DNA from: CCMP332 sp040218795 | GTDB taxonomy: Bacteria > Bacteroidota > Bacteroidia > Cytophagales > CCMP332 | DNA: 64,000 nucleotides | Assembly (NCBI GenBank): GCA_040218795.1 | Contig: JAVJQT010000003.1 | Span: 1 to 64,000, forward strand | Direction of reading: 5' to 3' | Shown here: piece after piece, positions 9,210 through 17,131 of the stretch | Position numbering within the stretch: the stretch's first letter is position 1 | How the letters are laid out: each line of letters begins with the position of its first letter | Position numbers and translations under genes: made by a program | Notes under the pieces: generated by a model | Database searches by the model: none | What the model was told of the DNA's origin: nothing | Seen by the model: the letters and a program-made list of their open reading frames with translations, nothing else

Positions 9210-10163
9210 CTAAAATAATGCTTCAGCGATTTTGCGGGTTGCCTCTGATTTGCTCATAGTATAATAATGCAAACATGGTGCACCCTTTTCTTTGAGCTCT
9301 TTGGATTGCTGAATTGCCCATTCTATTCCCACTTCTTTGGCCGATACATTGTCTTTGCATTTTGATAATTCATTGACCAATTCATCCGGTAGATCGATAT
9401 GAAATACACTCGGAAGCATTGTCATTTGACTTAATGCGGTGATCGGTTTCAATCCGGGAATGATCGGTACATTTATCCCGTTTGACTTGCATGTGTCAAC
9501 AAATTCAAAATATTTTGAATTATCAAAAAACATCTGTGTAACGATATAATCAGCGCCCTGATCTACCTTTTGTTTAAGAAAATTAATATCAAGTTTCATG
9601 TTTGGCGCTTCAAAGTGTTTTTCAGGATAACCGGCTACGCCAACACAGAAATTGGTTTTCCAGGTATGTTTTAAATCTTCATCGAGATATTTTCCTTCGT
9701 TCATGTCTTTCACCTGATTTAGTAAATCCAGAGCATAAGCATGTCCGTTTTCCTCGGGGATAAATTTTCGATCGGATTTCGGGGCATCACCTCTTAATAC
9801 GAGCACATTATCCACACCAAGAAAATTGAGGTCTATTAACGCGTTTTCTGTTTCTTCCTTGTTAAACCCTCCACAAATAATATGAGGTACAGTGTCTATT
9901 TTGTACTGGTGCATGATGGCTGCACAAATTCCGACAGTACCCGGCCTTTTTTTGACCACGGTTTTTTCTAATAATCCGTTTGCTTTCTTTTTGTAAACAA
10001 TTTCTTCTCTATGATAAGTAACATCTATAAAAGGCGGATTGAATTCCATCAATGGATCGATCGCATCAAAAATAGACTTTACGCCTTGTCCTTTTAGCGG
10101 TGGTAAAATTTCAAATGAAAAAAGCGTGTCTTTAGCGTTTTTAATGTGTTCGGTTACTTTCAT
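9210..10163 (-). CDS. metF: 5,10-methylenetetrahydrofolate reductase
   Basis: 317 residues, a TIM-barrel flavoprotein that reduces methylene-THF to methyl-THF, the methyl donor for methionine synthase. Recognisable stretches are the N-terminal FSFEILPPLKGQG, the region LGVDNVLVLRGDAPK around residues 115-130, GADYIVTQMFFD near residue 210, and IIPGLKPI. Its start codon overlaps the stop of the large MetH gene by 4 bp (ATGA-type junction), so the two are translationally coupled. It is the last gene of the riboswitch-controlled methionine operon. Confidence 0.95.
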   Translation of the reverse strand: MKVTEHIKNAKDTLFSFEILPPLKGQGVKSIFDAIDPLMEFNPPFIDVTYHREEIVYKKKANGLLEKTVVKKRPGTVGICAAIMHQYKIDTVPHIICGGFNKEETENALIDLNFLGVDNVLVLRGDAPKSDRKFIPEENGHAYALDLLNQVKDMNEGKYLDEDLKHTWKTNFCVGVAGYPEKHFEAPNMKLDINFLKQKVDQGADYIVTQMFFDNSKYFEFVDTCKSNGINVPIIPGLKPITALSQMTMLPSVFHIDLPDELVNELSKCKDNVSAKEVGIEWAIQQSKELKEKGAPCLHYYTMSKSEATRKIAEALF

Positions 10164-12850
10164 GAATTTGTTTCGTAATTAAGATTTGGGGCCAGCCATT
10201 TTTCCATTTCATGTTGTGACATGCCCTTTCTTTTTGAATAATCAATTAGCTGGTCTTTGGAAATCTTTCCCAATCCAAAATATTTGCTTTCCGGTCTGGC
10301 AAAATAAAAGCCGCTGACCGATGATGCGGGATACATGGCAAAACTTTCGGTTAAACTTATCCCTGTATTTTTTTCAACTTCCAGCAAATCAAAAAGAAGC
10401 TTTTTCTCGGTATGATCAGGACAGGCAGGATAACCCGGAGCCGGTCTGATTCCCTGGTATTTTTCGGAAATTAAATCTTCATTGTTAAGTTTTTTATCAG
10501 AATAGGCCCAAATTTCCGTTCTTACTTTTTCATGTAAATATTCGGCAAAAGCTTCAGCGAGTCGATCAGCAAGGGATTTGATCATTATATTGTTATAATC
10601 ATCATGATCTTTTTCAAAACGCTCAATAAGCTTTTCAATTCCAATTCCTGCTGTAACAGCAAAACCACCTATATAATCATTTTTTCCTGAAGATTTGGGA
10701 GCAATAAAATCGGAGAGACTATAATTTGGATATCCGCTGCCTTTTTTACCTTGTTGTCTTAGAAAATGAAAGGTTGTTTTCCAATCGCCATTTTCATACA
10801 CCTGCACATCGTCTCCAATTGAATTGGCTTCGAAAATACCACAAACACCTTTGCTTAAAAGCCAATCTTCCTTTTCAATTTTCTCAAGCATTTCCTGAGC
10901 ATCATCAAAAAGTTTTTTTGCTTCAATGCCAATGGTTTTATTCTCAAAAATTCTTGGATATTTTCCTTTCAACATCCATGTAGAAAAGAAAGGGGTCCAA
11001 TCAATATAGTTTTTAAGCGTAGAAACACCCACATTATCGAATACAGTAATACCTAATTTTTTTGGTTGGGCAATCGAATTTTCGAAATCGACCTGTGCAT
11101 GGTTTTCCCGTGCTTCCTCTATGCTTACATAGGTTTTAATTTTGTGTTTTTTACTGTGCTCTTCTCTTAGATTTGCATATTCCTTTTTGACCCTGTCAAG
11201 ATAAACAGGCAGTGATTCAGTATTGCTTAATTCCCCTGCTACGGGCACACTCCGCGATGCATCCAATACATGTACTACCGGTCCCGAATAATGTGGGTCA
11301 ATTTTAACTGCAGTATGAATTCTTGAGGTCGTTGCACCACCGATCAATAGGGGAATATTCAGTTTTCTTCGCTCCATTTCCTTGGCAACATGTACCATTT
11401 CATCCAGAGAAGGTGTAATTAAACCACTGAGGCCAATGATATCTACCTGCTCTTCAATTGCTGTATCCAGAATTTTTTCGGCTGCTACCATCACTCCTAA
11501 ATCGATGATTTCATAATTATTACAGGCTAAAACCACTCCAACAATATTTTTGCCTATATCGTGAACATCCCCTTTAACAGTGGCCATAAGAATTTTGGCG
11601 TTTTGGCTGGCGTCGTTATTTAGTCTTTTTTCTTCTTCAAGATATGGAAGTAAGTAAGCCACAGATTTTTTCATAACCCTGGCGCTTTTAACGACCTGAG
11701 GAAGAAACATTTTACCAGAGCCAAATAGATCGCCAACCACATTCATACCATCCATAAGTGGTCCTTCAATTACCTTTAACGGTCTTTGATATTTCAGCCT
11801 GGCTTCTTCAGTATCATCATCTATGAAATCAATAATTCCTTTGACCAGAGCATGCTCCAGTCGTTTTTCAACTTCATCTTCTCTCCATTTATTATCGACT
11901 ACTCTTTGTTTCCCGTTTCCTTTTACTTTCTCAGCATATTGTATTAGCGTTTCTGTTGCATCGTCTTTTCTGTCGAGCAATACATCCTCAACTTTCCGGA
12001 GTAGTTCTTCAGGTATATCATCATATACTTCGAGCATCGCGGGATTCACTATTCCCATATCCATACCATTTTGAATGGCGTGATAAAGAAATGCCGAATG
12101 CATGGCTTCTCTCACTTTGTCGTTTCCGCGAAATGAAAATGAAACATTACTCACGCCACCGCTTACATGAGCACCGGGCAAGTTTTGTCGAATCCATTTG
12201 GTAGCCCTGAAAAAATTTAGTGCATTTTTCCGGTGCTCTTCCATTCCTGTTGCAACAGGAAAAATATTCGGATCGAAAATGATATCTTCCGCAGGAAATT
12301 TTACCTTCTCAACCAATATTTTATAGGATCTTTCACAGATCTGAATTCTTCTTTCGTATGTATCGGCTTGTCCGTCTTCATCAAATGCCATGACGATAAC
12401 GGCTGCTCCATACATTTTTACTTTTTTAGCTTGCGCTATAAATGTCTCCTCCCCTTCTTTAAGAGAAATGGAATTTACAATGGCTTTGCCTTGCACACAT
12501 TTTAACCCGGCCTCAATAATTTCCCATTTCGACGAATCAATCATTATTGGTATTCTGGAAATATCCGGTTCGGAGCCGATTAAATTTAAAAACTTAACCA
12601 TGGCTTCCTTGCCATCAATCATGCCTTCATCCATGTTGACATCCAATACCTGTGCACCCCCTTCTACCTGATCTCTTGCCACCGAGAGTGCATCTTCGTA
12701 TTTGTCTTCCTTGATTAAACGCAGAAATTTTCTTGAACCGGTTACATTGGTTCGTTCCCCAATATTTATAAAATTGGATTCTGAAGTAACTACGAGTGGT
12801 TCAAGGCCACTTAGTTTTAGTGGCTTGTGTTTAAATTCAGTTTTATTCAT
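10160..12850 (-). CDS. metH: Methionine synthase, folate/B12/activation domains
   Basis: 896 residues, corresponding to cobalamin-dependent MetH without its N-terminal homocysteine domain. Domains in order: pterin-binding (NIGERTNVTGSRKF near residue 30), B12 cap helices, the Rossmann B12 domain with GDVHDIGKN (axial His-430), and the C-terminal activation domain (YQGIRPAPGYPACPDHTEK) that binds SAM during reductive reactivation. The missing homocysteine/zinc module is encoded by the gene immediately upstream, with only 5 bp between (TAG-GAGGG-ATG). The GAGGG directly before the ATG is an SD-like patch but too close to be ideal. The split is at the natural domain boundary, so this is a two-gene enzyme, not a frameshift. 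Confidence 0.95.
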   Translation of the reverse strand: MNKTEFKHKPLKLSGLEPLVVTSESNFINIGERTNVTGSRKFLRLIKEDKYEDALSVARDQVEGGAQVLDVNMDEGMIDGKEAMVKFLNLIGSEPDISRIPIMIDSSKWEIIEAGLKCVQGKAIVNSISLKEGEETFIAQAKKVKMYGAAVIVMAFDEDGQADTYERRIQICERSYKILVEKVKFPAEDIIFDPNIFPVATGMEEHRKNALNFFRATKWIRQNLPGAHVSGGVSNVSFSFRGNDKVREAMHSAFLYHAIQNGMDMGIVNPAMLEVYDDIPEELLRKVEDVLLDRKDDATETLIQYAEKVKGNGKQRVVDNKWREDEVEKRLEHALVKGIIDFIDDDTEEARLKYQRPLKVIEGPLMDGMNVVGDLFGSGKMFLPQVVKSARVMKKSVAYLLPYLEEEKRLNNDASQNAKILMATVKGDVHDIGKNIVGVVLACNNYEIIDLGVMVAAEKILDTAIEEQVDIIGLSGLITPSLDEMVHVAKEMERRKLNIPLLIGGATTSRIHTAVKIDPHYSGPVVHVLDASRSVPVAGELSNTESLPVYLDRVKKEYANLREEHSKKHKIKTYVSIEEARENHAQVDFENSIAQPKKLGITVFDNVGVSTLKNYIDWTPFFSTWMLKGKYPRIFENKTIGIEAKKLFDDAQEMLEKIEKEDWLLSKGVCGIFEANSIGDDVQVYENGDWKTTFHFLRQQGKKGSGYPNYSLSDFIAPKSSGKNDYIGGFAVTAGIGIEKLIERFEKDHDDYNNIMIKSLADRLAEAFAEYLHEKVRTEIWAYSDKKLNNEDLISEKYQGIRPAPGYPACPDHTEKKLLFDLLEVEKNTGISLTESFAMYPASSVSGFYFARPESKYFGLGKISKDQLIDYSKRKGMSQHEMEKWLAPNLNYETNS

Positions 12851-12855
12851 CCCTC

Positions 12856-13860
12856 CTATTCTACCATTACAGCCAGATCTCTTGGCTGATATTTACTAAC
12901 TAATTCTGAAATTGCTTTTATATGTTCAGGTGTCGTTCCACAGCAACCGCCCACTATATTGACTAAGTTTTCATCTAAAAATTCTTTGATCTGAGCGGCC
13001 ATGTTTTCAGGACTCTGATCGTATTCACCAAATTCATTTGGCAAGCCGGCATTTGGATGGGCACTTACAAAACAATCCGATTTGTTTGCCATTACCTGTA
13101 AATAGGGACGCAATTCTTTTGCCCCTAGTGCACAATTTAATCCAACACTTAATAAAGGAACATGTGAAACGGATATCAGGAATGCTTCGGTTGTTTGCCC
13201 TGATAAGGTTCTTCCGCTCGCGTCTGTAATTGTACCAGAAACCATTATTGGAATTTGAGTATTTCTTTCTTCCAATATTTCCTGGATAGCAAAAAGACAA
13301 GCCTTCGCATTCAAAGTATCAAATACGGTTTCTACTAATAACAAATCCACTCCGCCATCTAACAAACCTCTTACTTGCTCGGCATATGTGTCTCTCAGTT
13401 CATCAAAAGTGACAGCTCGAAAACCCGGATCATTTACGTCAGGTGATAATGAAGCCGTTCTATTGGTTGGGCCTATCGATCCCGCAACAAATCTGGGTTT
13501 TTCAGGTTCTTTTGTGCTGAATTCGTTCGATACTTCTTTGGCTATTTTTGCCGAAGCCAGATTCATTTTATAAACTTCGGATTCAAGCCCGTAGTCTGCC
13601 TGAGCCAGTCTGTTGCTGGTAAATGTATTCGTTTCGGCAATATCGGCACCGGCTTCAAAATATTTTTCATGGATTTCTTTAATTATTTCGGGTTGTGTCA
13701 ATGACAATAAATCATTATTTCCCTTTAAGGACATTGAATGATCTTTGTAAATATCACCGCGAAAATCCTCTTCCTCCAACTTGTATTGTTGTATCATGGT
13801 ACCCATGGCACCATCTAAAACCAGTATTTTTCTTTTCAGAATAGCTCTTAAATCTGTCAT
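12856..13860 (-). CDS. Homocysteine-binding half of methionine synthase
   Basis: 334 residues, homocysteine S-methyltransferase (Pfam S-methyl_trans type) barrel. The N-terminus KILVLDGAMGTMIQ and the zinc-binding cysteines C243 (LNCALG) and C306/C307 (GGCCGTTP) are all present, so it should bind and activate homocysteine. It is the first gene of the operon, followed by the rest of MetH and MetF, and is preceded by a SAM-I riboswitch. The protein would have to dock with the second subunit so that the B12 domain can reach its active site. Split metH is, to my knowledge, common in Bacteroidota. Confidence 0.93.
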   Translation of the reverse strand: MTDLRAILKRKILVLDGAMGTMIQQYKLEEEDFRGDIYKDHSMSLKGNNDLLSLTQPEIIKEIHEKYFEAGADIAETNTFTSNRLAQADYGLESEVYKMNLASAKIAKEVSNEFSTKEPEKPRFVAGSIGPTNRTASLSPDVNDPGFRAVTFDELRDTYAEQVRGLLDGGVDLLLVETVFDTLNAKACLFAIQEILEERNTQIPIMVSGTITDASGRTLSGQTTEAFLISVSHVPLLSVGLNCALGAKELRPYLQVMANKSDCFVSAHPNAGLPNEFGEYDQSPENMAAQIKEFLDENLVNIVGGCCGTTPEHIKAISELVSKYQPRDLAVMVE

Positions 13861-13910
13861 CTTATCTGTTTAGCTTATTGAGAAAGTGTTTGGGAAGAGT
13901 CGCATCTTCA
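13861..13910 (-). promoter_or_regulatory. Expression platform of the SAM riboswitch (candidate)
   Basis: Between the aptamer and the start codon are two segments that can steal the aptamer's own strands. CTTTCTCAATAAG (13874-13886) pairs 12 of 13 bases with the aptamer's first 13 bases (13995-14007). ACTCTTCCC (13892-13900) can pair with GAGT and GGGAA of the P1/P4 3' strands. AGATAAG just before the ATG is also complementary to CTTATC. These would form an alternative fold without ligand. Which fold blocks translation cannot be decided from sequence alone. Confidence 0.55.
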
Positions 13911-14007
13911 CTCATCTTTCCCCATTAAAGGGGGTGGGAAGTAGCACCCGACTAGCTCGGGTTGCTAAGACATCAACGGGCCCATTCCCTCAGTCTTTCT
14001 CGATAAG
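13911..14007 (-). promoter_or_regulatory. SAM-I (S-box) riboswitch aptamer
   Basis: Reading the minus strand from 14007, all the S-box landmarks occur in order. P1 5' strand is CTTATC, followed by GAGAAAG, then the GAGGGA and GGGCCC core (13978-13983), TTAGCAACC, the P3 hairpin CCCGA/TCGGG (13947-13961), GGTGCTACTTCCC, and P4 pairing CTTCCC with GGGGAAAG. The P1 3' strand GATGAG is at 13911-13916. P1 closes with five Watson-Crick pairs and one G-U. The site lies 51-147 bp upstream of the metH operon start, so it should turn the operon down when S-adenosylmethionine is plentiful. There is no T-run terminator, so the output is probably at translation. Confidence 0.93.
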
Positions 14008-14099
14008 TAGTACAAAGAAAAAGATAAATCTTCATTTTTAATAATATATTTCGGTGAATAGTTCAGTTTGTGCATTTTTGGCAAAATCTTGATTAAAAT

Positions 14100-15005
14100 T
14101 TGAAATTAGCTGCTATTGATATAGGCTCCAACGCCATTCGCTTTCAAATATCCCGTGTCATAGAAGATGATGGCGAAATGAAAATTAAAAAGCTGGAATA
14201 CGTGCGTTTTCCGCTTAGACTCGGACAAGATGTCTTCAACCTCAATGAAATCAGTGAAAAGAATCAGGAAAAATTTTTTAAGCTGATGAAAGCCTTCAAA
14301 TTATTGATGGACTTATACGAAGTGGATCATTACATGGCTTGTGCCACCTCTGCCATGCGCGAAGCAAAAAATGGTGTTGAAATTGCACGTCAAATTGAAC
14401 GAAAACTGGATTTTGACATCAATATTATCAATGGTGATGAAGAAGCATGGCTGATCAACAAAGTTATTCTCAACAGCTTAAATGAAGAACATACAGTACA
14501 CATTGATGTGGGTGGTGGCAGTACAGAGATTAATGTTTACAATGGGCGAAAAAAGGTCAATTCGGAATCTTTTAAAATAGGGTCTGTTAGAAATCTTCAG
14601 GGCAAGGATACGCCTGAAATATGGGAAATAATGGAAAAATGGGTCAAAAAAAATATCATGGGCCTTGATAACTTAATTGCCATTGGAACCGGTGGAAATA
14701 TCAATAAAATCTATGAATTGGGGAATACAAAAAGAGACAACTCAATAACTATTAAAAATTTTCAAAAAACTCTCGATGATATTGAGCAGATGTCAATGGA
14801 ATATCGAATGAATCATTTAATGCTCAACCCTGATCGGGCGGATGTGATTGTACCTGCATCAAAGATTTATTTATCGATAATGAAATGGGCAAAGGCCAAA
14901 AAAATTGTAGTTCCACAAGTTGGATTAAAAGATGGAATGATGACACTGTTGATTGACAAACACTATAAAGCCTGGCGAAAATCCAGAATTAATCAAACAG
15001 CTTAA
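14100..15005 (+). CDS. Ppx/GppA-type phosphatase (exopolyphosphatase-like)
   Basis: 301 residues, only the ASKHA-fold catalytic region of the Ppx/GppA family; the C-terminal HD-like part of the long enzymes is absent. Phosphate-binding loops are DIGSNAIRF (residues ~6-14), ATSAMREA and DVGGGSTEI. It probably degrades polyphosphate or pppGpp. The start is TTG at 14100, since the upstream frame is closed by TAA two codons earlier and no ATG is possible before the conserved DIGSN strand. Its last 17 bp overlap the 3' end of ppk1 on the opposite strand. A second paralogue is at 58992. Confidence 0.88.
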   Translation: MKLAAIDIGSNAIRFQISRVIEDDGEMKIKKLEYVRFPLRLGQDVFNLNEISEKNQEKFFKLMKAFKLLMDLYEVDHYMACATSAMREAKNGVEIARQIERKLDFDINIINGDEEAWLINKVILNSLNEEHTVHIDVGGGSTEINVYNGRKKVNSESFKIGSVRNLQGKDTPEIWEIMEKWVKKNIMGLDNLIAIGTGGNINKIYELGNTKRDNSITIKNFQKTLDDIEQMSMEYRMNHLMLNPDRADVIVPASKIYLSIMKWAKAKKIVVPQVGLKDGMMTLLIDKHYKAWRKSRINQTA

Positions 15006-17103
15006 CTGAGTCAATGATATTTTTGGTCACATTGAAAAATTCCTTGTGAATATCAAAAGCCAGATCTTCCACAGTACTTAATTTTTTATAAGAACCATCC
15101 TCCTGCATTTCATAGGAATTTACATTGTCGTTTAGGTTAAAAACCAAAATATTAATCGCTTCTTTTTTTGCTCTTTTGTCGTTGATCATAAAAAGCGATT
15201 CGATTCTTCGATCAAAACTTCTAACCATAATATCAGCACTTCCACCATATATTATTGGGTCGCCTTCATTGTGAAAATAGAATAAACGAGAATGTTCCAA
15301 AAAGTCACCTACAATTGAACGAACCGTTATATTTTCGCTCAGGCCCTTTCTTCTAGGTCTTAAACAACATATTCCTCTTACAATCAAATGAATATTAACA
15401 CCGGCCTGACTGGCCTCATACAGTTCATCTATTGTTTTGCGATCTTCTAATGAATTAATTTTAATACAAATTCCTGATGGTTTCCCTTCCAAAGCATTTT
15501 CTTTCTCCTTTTGAATAAGGTCGATCAATGAATTTCTCAGATCTTTTGGAGCTGTTAAAAGCGATTTATAAATACTAGGTGCGGAATGGCCCGTAATTAC
15601 ATTGAAGAATTCAGAAACATCATTAGCATATATTTCATTGGTTGTCAACAGACCTAAATCCGTATACAGCTTGGACGTACTTTCGTTATAATTTCCTGTG
15701 CCCAAATGCACATATCTAATGACCTTATCTTCAGTTTTTCTTACTATGAGAAGCAATTTAGTATGCGTTTTTAATGCAGACATCCCGTAAATCACAAAAA
15801 CACCGGCCTTTTGTAATTTCGCGGCTTCCCTTAAATTATTTTCCTCATCAAAACGGGCTTTTACCTCAAAGAGGACCGAAACGTGAATTCCATTTTCCGC
15901 TGCTTTTAATAATGCACTTGTCACTCTGCTTCCCTTTGCCAATCGATAAATAGTAATTTTTATAGCCAGCACATTAGGGTCATCGGCGGCCGTTTCAAGG
16001 AGGTCTATAACCGGGTGTATACTGTTATACGGATGATGAAGAAGAATATCATTGGCTTCAAGATATTCCATAATATCCGTATCTTCTTCTTTTTCTACAT
16101 GCCTGTAAGATATAGGTAAAACAGGCGATGGCAGTGAGGGTATTTTATCCTTAAATTCATTATGATTTATGATCTGCCAAAGACTTGTAAAATCCAGAAT
16201 CCGGTCAAACTCGAAAATTGCATCCTCTTCCAGTTCCCATCTTTCTTTGAGGATTCTTTTTAGAGATTCCAATGAACCCGATTCAATTTCAAGCCGAACC
16301 ACTCTTCCTGTTTTTCTTTTTTTGAGTTTATGTTTTAACTCATCTATGAAATCCATTTCAAGATCATCACTTTCCTCCAGCGTAAAATCTCCGTTTCTGG
16401 TGATCCTGATCAATTTCACATTTTCAATAAAGATGTTGCGATATAATTTGTCTATTTCAGAACGGATAATCTCCTGAATTGGGACAAATACAATTTTGGT
16501 ACCTCTGTTGATTTGATAATACTTTGGAAGGTTTTGAGGAATTTGAACAAAAGAGAGCTTTTTTCTTTCCCTGCTTCGACGACTGGGTTTGGTAACCACT
16601 GCAAAAACAGGAATAGCATTCATTAAAACCGGGAATGTATGATAATTGTCATACACCATAGGTGTAAGCATTGGAAATATGGTACCTCTGAAATACTCTT
16701 TGATTTCTTCAATTTCCTCAGGCTTCAAAGAATTTACATCTGATATTTCAAATCCATTTTTATCAAAAAGAGGAACAAGTTGTTTGTAATAGCACTCGTA
16801 TTGCCGGGCTACAAATTCCTGAGCCCTTGCCATAAGCATTTGTTTAAAAGGAACCTCTCTTAAACCGGAATAATCAATTCTCTTTTTGCCGTAATCAATA
16901 TAATTGTATAAACTGCCTATCCGAATCATAAAAAACTCATCCAGATTGGATTCGGTAATGGCTAAAAATTTCATTCTTTCAAAGAGTGTTCGATTGGGAT
17001 CCAATGCCTGATCTAATACCCGATGATTGAATTTTAACCAACTCAGGTCCCTTGAGATATATTTACTTGAATCTATCTTATTGACGACCTTCGCTTCCGG
17101 CAT
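14989..17103 (-). CDS. ppk1: Polyphosphate kinase 1
   Basis: 704 residues, full length for PPK1, which makes polyphosphate from ATP. The N-terminal domain starts RDLSWLKFNHRVLDQA. The phospholipase-D-like catalytic halves include KTHTKLLL with the autophosphorylated His-447, VHLGTGNYNE shortly after, and the second-half SRLFYFHNEGD motif. It lies 28 bp downstream of gyrB in the same direction and may be co-transcribed with it. At the 3' end it is convergent with, and overlaps by 17 bp, a Ppx-type phosphatase, so the polyphosphate-making and probable polyphosphate-breaking genes face each other. Confidence 0.96.
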   Translation of the reverse strand: MPEAKVVNKIDSSKYISRDLSWLKFNHRVLDQALDPNRTLFERMKFLAITESNLDEFFMIRIGSLYNYIDYGKKRIDYSGLREVPFKQMLMARAQEFVARQYECYYKQLVPLFDKNGFEISDVNSLKPEEIEEIKEYFRGTIFPMLTPMVYDNYHTFPVLMNAIPVFAVVTKPSRRSRERKKLSFVQIPQNLPKYYQINRGTKIVFVPIQEIIRSEIDKLYRNIFIENVKLIRITRNGDFTLEESDDLEMDFIDELKHKLKKRKTGRVVRLEIESGSLESLKRILKERWELEEDAIFEFDRILDFTSLWQIINHNEFKDKIPSLPSPVLPISYRHVEKEEDTDIMEYLEANDILLHHPYNSIHPVIDLLETAADDPNVLAIKITIYRLAKGSRVTSALLKAAENGIHVSVLFEVKARFDEENNLREAAKLQKAGVFVIYGMSALKTHTKLLLIVRKTEDKVIRYVHLGTGNYNESTSKLYTDLGLLTTNEIYANDVSEFFNVITGHSAPSIYKSLLTAPKDLRNSLIDLIQKEKENALEGKPSGICIKINSLEDRKTIDELYEASQAGVNIHLIVRGICCLRPRRKGLSENITVRSIVGDFLEHSRLFYFHNEGDPIIYGGSADIMVRSFDRRIESLFMINDKRAKKEAINILVFNLNDNVNSYEMQEDGSYKKLSTVEDLAFDIHKEFFNVTKNIIDSVKLFD

Positions 17104-17131
17104 AAAATGTATGTTGTTTTTTCTGTAAAAT

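Noticed and set aside
10160..13860. metH looks broken into two ORFs, as if by a frameshift
   Set aside because: The stop/start junction lies at the natural boundary between the homocysteine domain and the folate/B12 part. Both ORFs keep all key residues (C243, C306, C307; H430). The gap is 5 bp with an SD-like patch. A split enzyme explains this better than damage.
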